DNA from: Siderastrea radians
Taxonomy: Eukaryota > Cnidaria > Anthozoa > Scleractinia > Rhizangiidae
Reading direction: 5' to 3'
Length of the DNA stretch: 64,000 bases
Assembly: GCA_964017195.1 (NCBI GenBank)
Contig: OZ024897.1
Span: 35,851,036-35,915,035, forward strand
The notes beneath the pieces are model-generated. The model was not told the DNA's origin. It saw only the letters and a list, made by a program, of their open reading frames with translations, and did not search any database. The translations under genes and the position numbers were made by a program. Below are positions 58,263-64,000 of this stretch, in pieces. How positions within the stretch are numbered: the stretch's first letter is position 1; every line of letters starts with the position of its first letter.

Positions 58263-59396
58263 CAAGTGGCAGAGGTACAAAGCACACCTACAGCCTCCCC
58301 GACCGTCTCATTCTTCGCAGGTTCGCCAATCATAGCTCTCGCACCATGCCAGACATTACAGCCCACTGTCCTCTTGTAGAAGAGGGCAGTTTTAACCCAG
58401 GGTTTAACACCAGGGACTCATCGAAGCAAGTCTCTCCATGGTTGATATAACTTACTAACAGGCATATTGCATTTTCAGTCTAAGACATAATCAGACACAG
58501 TTTATAGGGACCGCTGCATTGGTGTAAAATCTGACAAGTTGCCTGGAGACAGAACATTGGTAAGTCACAAAGGCAGCATCAAACTGATTAATCCTGCTTT
58601 GAAAGGAGGGTCTCTGTAAAACCAAACTTAAACCTGTAAGCCCAAGTATCAACCTACAAATTCTCGCTAGTGGCATCCTTATTTAATAGAACGAATTTTT
58701 TTTGTTTTGCCAATGTTTTAAATATGCCAACAAGAATGGTTTTCTAAGTGCGACTCCTTTGTCATATGCCAACAAGAATGGTTTTCTAAGTGCGACTCCT
58801 TTGTCATAATGACTGATTTTCTTATAGTAGTGGATGAAAGACGTTCACATTTGTACACATCAAGCCAACTCATCTTTACTAATTGTTATCACCTGTGTGT
58901 TTGAACATGCACTGTTCTTACAAGGAGAAACAAAAGTCCGATCACAACGGGGCTTAAAAGGTCAACAGAAACAGCACAGAGTCTCACACTTAGTGCATTG
59001 TTCAATAACACTCAAACTCTGAACTTGGAAACTTAACAAAAAATGGCATTTTCAACTGCAGTCAAAATTTAGTCAGTCAATAATATTTGCATATTTGCAT
59101 GGCAAAATACTGCATACACAATAATTGTTTTTAAATTTTTTGTAAAACCAAACCAATTGGTGACACTGACTGCGAGATTTAATAAAAAACAAGTCTCTTT
59201 CTCAAAGCCTTTGACCCTACTGTTGTTGACCATTTATGAAGGAGGCTTTCTTACATTGGTGTGATATATGATAATTTAAATGTGCAGGTTAGATTTGTAA
59301 AGTCATGCTCAATCCACAATACAATTCCTGTGATCTGCAGGTGCCTAGCTACAGACAGATCAGTGAGTCAGTTTTATCCACTGGTAAGCAGCATAC
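58263..59396. other. Intergenic or final eIF3c intron
   Basis: The last eIF3c exon should lie downstream of 59397 on the minus strand, but no Gly/Arg/Gln-rich terminal exon could be identified. A 46-base direct duplication (ATGCCAACAAGAATGGTTTT at about 58725 and 58766) is present. Confidence 0.4.
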
Positions 59397-62300
59397 CTTG
59401 CCTGTCCTTGAACTGCACAAATCCTCCATGTCTTGTGTCATAAATACGTTCATTGTTTTCAACCAGCGTGCTGACCTAATAATAAAGAATGCAGTGTTTA
59501 TGCTATATCAATTAAATTTATTACATTTCAAGCCTGAAATCCCATTGTCATAGTTTTTTTTTACTTGCTTTTCACTCTATCCAACTTAACTTATCATTTG
59601 GACATCAAAGAATACTATTTTTCGTTAGCAAAACTCAACTGTCCAAATAAACGGAGAGAGAAAAAACAAAATCTAAATTTAAAAAAAAATTGGGATCCAG
59701 CATGTGTGCACAGTGTACAGCAGCACAAAGACAAAGTGACAATGGAAAAGTGCAAATAGCCACACAGTATCACAGGATTTGAGTGTTTCGTCCAAATGTT
59801 GTTCAACTTGCATCTTATTCAAAAAATGGAACAAAATTATGAACACTGTAAGGTTTGCAGACAGAGACAAACAGGATTTCAACAAACAAGACTTCCAGAA
59901 CAAGAAAATAAGATCCACAAAGAAAGTACATCTGTCAACATTGCTGTTCAACCTATGCTCGATGGAGAGTTATCGCTCACAGATCAGAAAAAAAAAATTC
60001 TGGAGGACGTGATGATGACTGTGGTGCTTTGCTATGGCCCGCGAAGTCCATAAGGTTCACCAGAGCACTGGGAAGTTAACTCCTTATTAATATTACCTTG
60101 TCAGCCAGTTGTAGTGCCAGGCTCTGAAGAAGAGAAGGCTCTGCTCCTCGGTGCATCACAACTGTCTGAGTTGGTTCATCCCAAGAGGCCTGGGGAGAGA
60201 GAGTTTAAAACATCAACACAACTTTTCAATCCTTACTCAGTGCTCTCAGAAACCTGTGATATGTGTCAGCAACAACAGCAAACAATGTGTTGATCTTACT
60301 TTGAACATCTAGTGAACTATTAAAAATAGGCCGGAACATCTTCGAAGAGAGAGTATCTCGTGAACTGTGCCAGCTAGTTGCTAGTAGCCTGTCCCAGGCT
60401 CTCAGATAGTTGGGACGGCATGAAAATTAGAAAGGGAGCACGAAAATAAGACGCGCGGGATCTGGAAAAATGGGGGTGGTGTCTCTGCCCAGGCCCTTCG
60501 TTTTTTTGGCGCTGTCACAGTGATTTGGGTATCCCCGTGTTTTGGGTATCCCCATACCCAAATCCCTAGTGAAATGGGTATCCCCTCCAAAAATGGCTGC
60601 CGTGTTTTCGGTATCCCCGGGTACCCTCCCGGGATACCCAAAACCCTAGTGATTTGGGTACCCCCTCTCAAATGCGAGTGGAATTTTGCAAACATCTTTT
60701 AAAATTCCATATTGCTGAGCAATGTGTTGAACTGGGTCTTTAAAGGCATTTTTGCCTCTCGGCATTTCGTCCCTACGCAAGGAAATTGAATCGATGTGCC
60801 TCGCGTTGCTCTGCATCAAAAGTTTCCCATGTGTGATTAGTGTGCAAACGGACGTAAAGCTTTCAGCCGATGAGCTTAATACTGTATGTAAAACCGATAG
60901 AAGAAAAACCAAAACAAGTTTACTAAGCCTTTGAGTTTCGCGTCAATCAACGTCAACCTCTGGATATTGCGTGACAATTTGCGCATTATAGCAAACACTG
61001 GGATCTGTTTACGCAATGCATGGTGTGTTTTTAGAAACCCGGGCATGCAAAAAACTGTAGTTTTGCCATTACAAATGTGTATTGCAAGGTTTTCGTGTTT
61101 TCTTCAGCAGGCAGTAACAGGATACAGATCGATCTACTGAACTGCAGTTTTAAACCCGTTCGTGTTTGTGACTGTTTCAGTGTTTACCTTCCGACCCACT
61201 GAAAGACCAGACAAGACAAGACTGAAGATCGTGAGGAGCGGGAGACATCTGTTATTTGTTTCAAAAAATATCCTCATCAAGAATCATTAGGGCTGGCTTC
61301 TACTTGAACGCTTACGATCGTGGTATCCCTCGCGTTTGTTTTGAAACAAGTGGTTCACTATTTGCGATCGTGTAATTCATGTTCGCCCATTTATTAAGAT
61401 ATTATAAGCGGCTGGCGGTCAACTAAAGGCATTAACAAATCAATCTTTATATCAAGAATTACTTAACTTTCGACTATATTCCAGGACATTGCCCCGAATT
61501 TAATAATAAAAACATTTGTATTAAATAATGGAGATAAGCGACAGAATCATCTCGCTTCTTCCAGTCTTTCGTCAGTGTAAGAATCAGTGTTTTGGGTATC
61601 CCTACCCGGGATACGCATTTCACTAGGGATTTGGGTATGGGGATACCCAAAACACGGGGATACCCAAATCACTGTGACAGCGCTCTTTTTCTCAATTCAC
61701 GCTTTGCCTACTATCTCGGAGCCTGGAACAGGCTAGTTGCTAGCAACTAGCTAGTTGCACCAGTAGAATTAGATAAGTTTCATTCAATAAGGCGGGGGCT
61801 CTTTATCAGGGAAAAAGGGTGTTTTCAGGTATAGGGGTGTTTTCTAGCTGTCTGTAACAAGGGCAGAGAGAGACCAGTGTCATAAGACAATCCCCACTTT
61901 AGGGCCCATTTAGTGGGGGGACAGGGGGGCGGGAGACCAGGAGAAAAGGGCGCAGGAGGTGTATGGGAGGCAGGAGAAGAGGGGGCGGGAAGCGGGATCC
62001 CCAAGGTGGCGGGAAGCGGGAGAGAAAGGGAAAAATTACACAACATTGTGCAATATTTTGCAATCGAAAAATGCAAAGGGGCGGGAGCCAAAAAATACAG
62101 GGCGGGAACCGAGAATAAAGGGTACGGGAATTGGTAGGTTTAACCCCCCCTGTCCCCCCCCCATTTAGGAAGTAAAACTTTGTTGAATCAGACATGCTTA
62201 TGGATAACTTATGATGCCATCTTATTCACGTACATCAAAGTTAATACTTGCTCACCATTTTCATGCAAAATATACAGGGCCGTGCTCTGCTGGGCCTCAG

Positions 62301-63906
62301 GCTACTAACTTTTGCCTTCGAGCAACTCAAAAACTTATTTTTTTGCATAATGATTAAGGGCTGGGCACCCCAGATTTCATGGCTGGGAGCCTTTGGGCAC
62401 CCTGTCATTCTTCTTAAAGCAAAGCCTTGATATAAAAAAATGCCGCAAGTTTTAAAACGTTCTGGAGAAGGAATAGTTTTAATTGCACGATACATAAAAA
62501 AAAAGAACTTACTCAAGTGCAACTGAGCCATTAGAGAGTGTGCTCTGATGCGTACTGTCCAATTACTTAGGCATAACGAGTACACTGTCCAGTTAATGCT
62601 CAAATCATGGTTGGTGATAGCCAATCCGATTCAGGAATTTTTATTATAGTACGCGATTTTCCTTCATACAGACACCTCATCATCACAGACAAACTTCTTG
62701 GTCTCAGCCCATTGCCAAGCTCATAATGTGGACAAAGTTTGTGATACCAGCTGGGGGAGTAACTGTATTGCTTACAAACCTGTAATTCCTCATTAATGAT
62801 CATTTTGCTGATGGTGCTGTGTACAACAGCAGGAGGTAATTCAAACATCTCGGCCAAAGTGAACAAACTACACATAACAACAACACAGGCTTCACGTTAG
62901 AATGTTTTCTCAGTAATTTCTTGAAGGAGAAACAATAGGGAGAAAAGGGACAAAAATCTGAATTCCAATTTCCAGAGGTTTGCCAACAAAAAGAATGCTT
63001 GGTGATTACAAAATACCCTTAAATATACATAGCTGATTTTTTTATTTTACTTTGACCTGTACACAGATGTATATAAAATTATACTCCACTCCTCCTTTTA
63101 ATCACAAAAATTTGAAGTTCAATGTAAAATATGCCACTTGCTCTTTTGGCACAAAATTATGCGGTTCAATGTTTAAATCTAACTGGTGATTTTACATTAC
63201 CTCAGTGAATCGTAGACGCTGTTGTATGTGAACAGATAAGTTCTCAGGCTCTCCTCTTGGATTTTCCTTCAAAAACCACAAACAAAACATAAGGTCACTA
63301 AAGAGCCAATGTAGGAATGAATAAAACTGTTAGCCAATTTGACAATTCGAATCTCAGAAAATAAAACAAAAGTGAAGCCTAGTCTGAGATACCAGCTGGA
63401 AGTCTCTTTACATCCTAACCTCCATAGGCACAGGGGAGAGAGATGCCTACCCATCAGGGGGCTAGTGGCACTGGGACAGACTCCACCCTCCCAACAAATA
63501 TTTAACTGTATGTACATTAATATGTGAAATATATTTCACTAATAGCAAAAAATCCATTTAAAAAAAAAAGAAATTAGTTGAGTTTAACCTTGTGAGCATT
63601 TCTTGAACTTGATCTGTTTGGCGGAATAATTTCCACACCTATCAAGGAAAAAAAGTTGCATGCCACTAATTTAAATGTAAAATACACATTGTAAGCAATC
63701 AGATCTGTTATTTAGTGATATCCACCTGAATAATATCATTATCCAGTTTCCAATATATCTATGTCAGTAAGAGTTCGCCTGCATCTTTGCTACATGTACA
63801 TGTATACCTTAACAGGTAAAATGTAGTCCCTGCACTGTCTCCAGTCTCCTTTCTTCATGGCTTTGGAGGCAGCCACTAGCATGTTCACGCATGCTCTCTG
63901 GAGGAT
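59397..63906 (-). CDS. EIF3C: Eukaryotic translation initiation factor 3 subunit C, 3' exons (partial)
   Basis: Six minus-strand exons with clean GT/AG borders: 63906-63808, 63638-63589, 63266-63201, 62867-62780, 60189-60097 and 59475-59397. They encode PPESMREH, VAASKAMKKGDWRQC, VWKLFRQTDQVQEML, then KIQEESLRTYLFTYNSVYDS, then AEMFELPPAVVHSTISKMII, NEELQ, ASWDEPTQTVVMHR, LALQLADK and STLVENNERIYD. This is the C-terminal PCI/winged-helix region of eIF3c, a core scaffold of the eIF3 complex in cytoplasmic translation initiation. The exon phases join without gaps from 63638 to 59397. The first exon has an apparent 1-nt insertion (63877-63880). Upstream exons are outside the window; the terminal Gly/Gln-rich exon was not found. 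It converges with the NLR gene. Confidence 0.93.
60385..61734. mobile_element. 1.35-kb foldback element in an eIF3c intron, 9-bp target duplication
   Basis: The ends TAGCCTGTCCCAGGCTCTCA and (inverted) TAGCCTGTTCCAGGCTCCGA lie between exact AGTTGCTAG copies at 60376-60384 and 61735-61743. Long inner arms are inverted: GCGCTGTCACAGTGATTTGG, GTATCCCCGTGTTTTGGG and TATCCCCATACCCAAATCCC. TTTGGGTATCCC phrases repeat within them. There is no transposase. The terminus and duplication length match Mutator-like MITEs elsewhere in this window. Confidence 0.8.
61914..62160. mobile_element. 247-bp G-rich MITE in an eIF3c intron, 8-bp target duplication
   Basis: TGGGGGGACAGGGGGGCGGG on the left and CCCCCCCTGTCCCCCC on the right are inverted, flanked by CCATTTAG at 61906-61913 and 62161-62168. 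An 8-bp duplication suggests a hAT-type mover. The interior repeats GGCGGGA(A/G) motifs. The G-runs could fold into quadruplexes (inference). Confidence 0.72.
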
Positions 63907-64000
63907 CTGAAATACCAAAAAGAAATCTTATAATCACAGTTGAAAAAACATACATTAACAATGACCTTTATTAGATCTGAGCAGTGATATGCTGTCGGAC

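Noticed and set aside
61825..62195. Pro-rich proteins around the G-rich MITE
   Set aside because: The frames follow the G/C runs of the element and lie in an eIF3c intron.

Overview
This window is animal nuclear DNA, most likely from an anthozoan cnidarian such as a stony coral. Three things point there: an intron-rich eIF3c gene, a NACHT-LRR innate-immunity gene, and a dense mix of Copia, Penelope-like (PLE), hAT, TTAA-target and Mutator-like elements plus tRNA-derived SINE-like units. The taxon is inferred from content; no diagnostic locus was compared. The DNA is AT-rich, with few long reading frames outside repeats.

Layout. 1-3.3 kb: a decayed Copia retrotransposon. 3.3-14.3 kb: intergenic DNA packed with inverted-repeat elements, including nested insertions whose original sites survive in a second repeat arm. 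14.67-19.03 kb: an array of an 18-bp minisatellite. 19.4-36 kb: hAT, TA-target and foldback elements, a possible three-exon gene end (22.8-23.2 kb), non-LTR and PLE remnants, a 712-bp tandem duplication and a 1.8-kb element with many GCAAGAA motifs near its ends. 36.07-41.01 kb: a second array of the same 18-bp repeat in the opposite orientation, sharing multi-unit variants with the first in mirrored order. 41-51.5 kb: PLE remnants, a hAT element nested in another DNA transposon, several hairpin MITEs and an inverted SINE-like composite with a 12-bp target duplication.

The two most certain protein genes lie at the right and converge. The first (+, 51.9-55.5 kb) has an unusual order: a four-transmembrane N-terminus with two cysteines in each extracellular loop, resembling large-pore channels (connexin/innexin/LRRC8 type), then a NACHT ATPase and about twelve nearly identical 27-residue LRRs. 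A frameshift at about 53,950 separates the NACHT and LRR halves. The second (-, 59.4-63.9 kb) is the 3' part of eIF3c, in six recognisable exons; one intron holds two transposons, and the most upstream exon has an apparent 1-nt insertion.

The best candidate for a new system is the channel-like-NACHT-LRR gene. The best structural oddity is the pair of large inverted 18-bp arrays. No search was run; family assignments rest on motifs recognised by eye.
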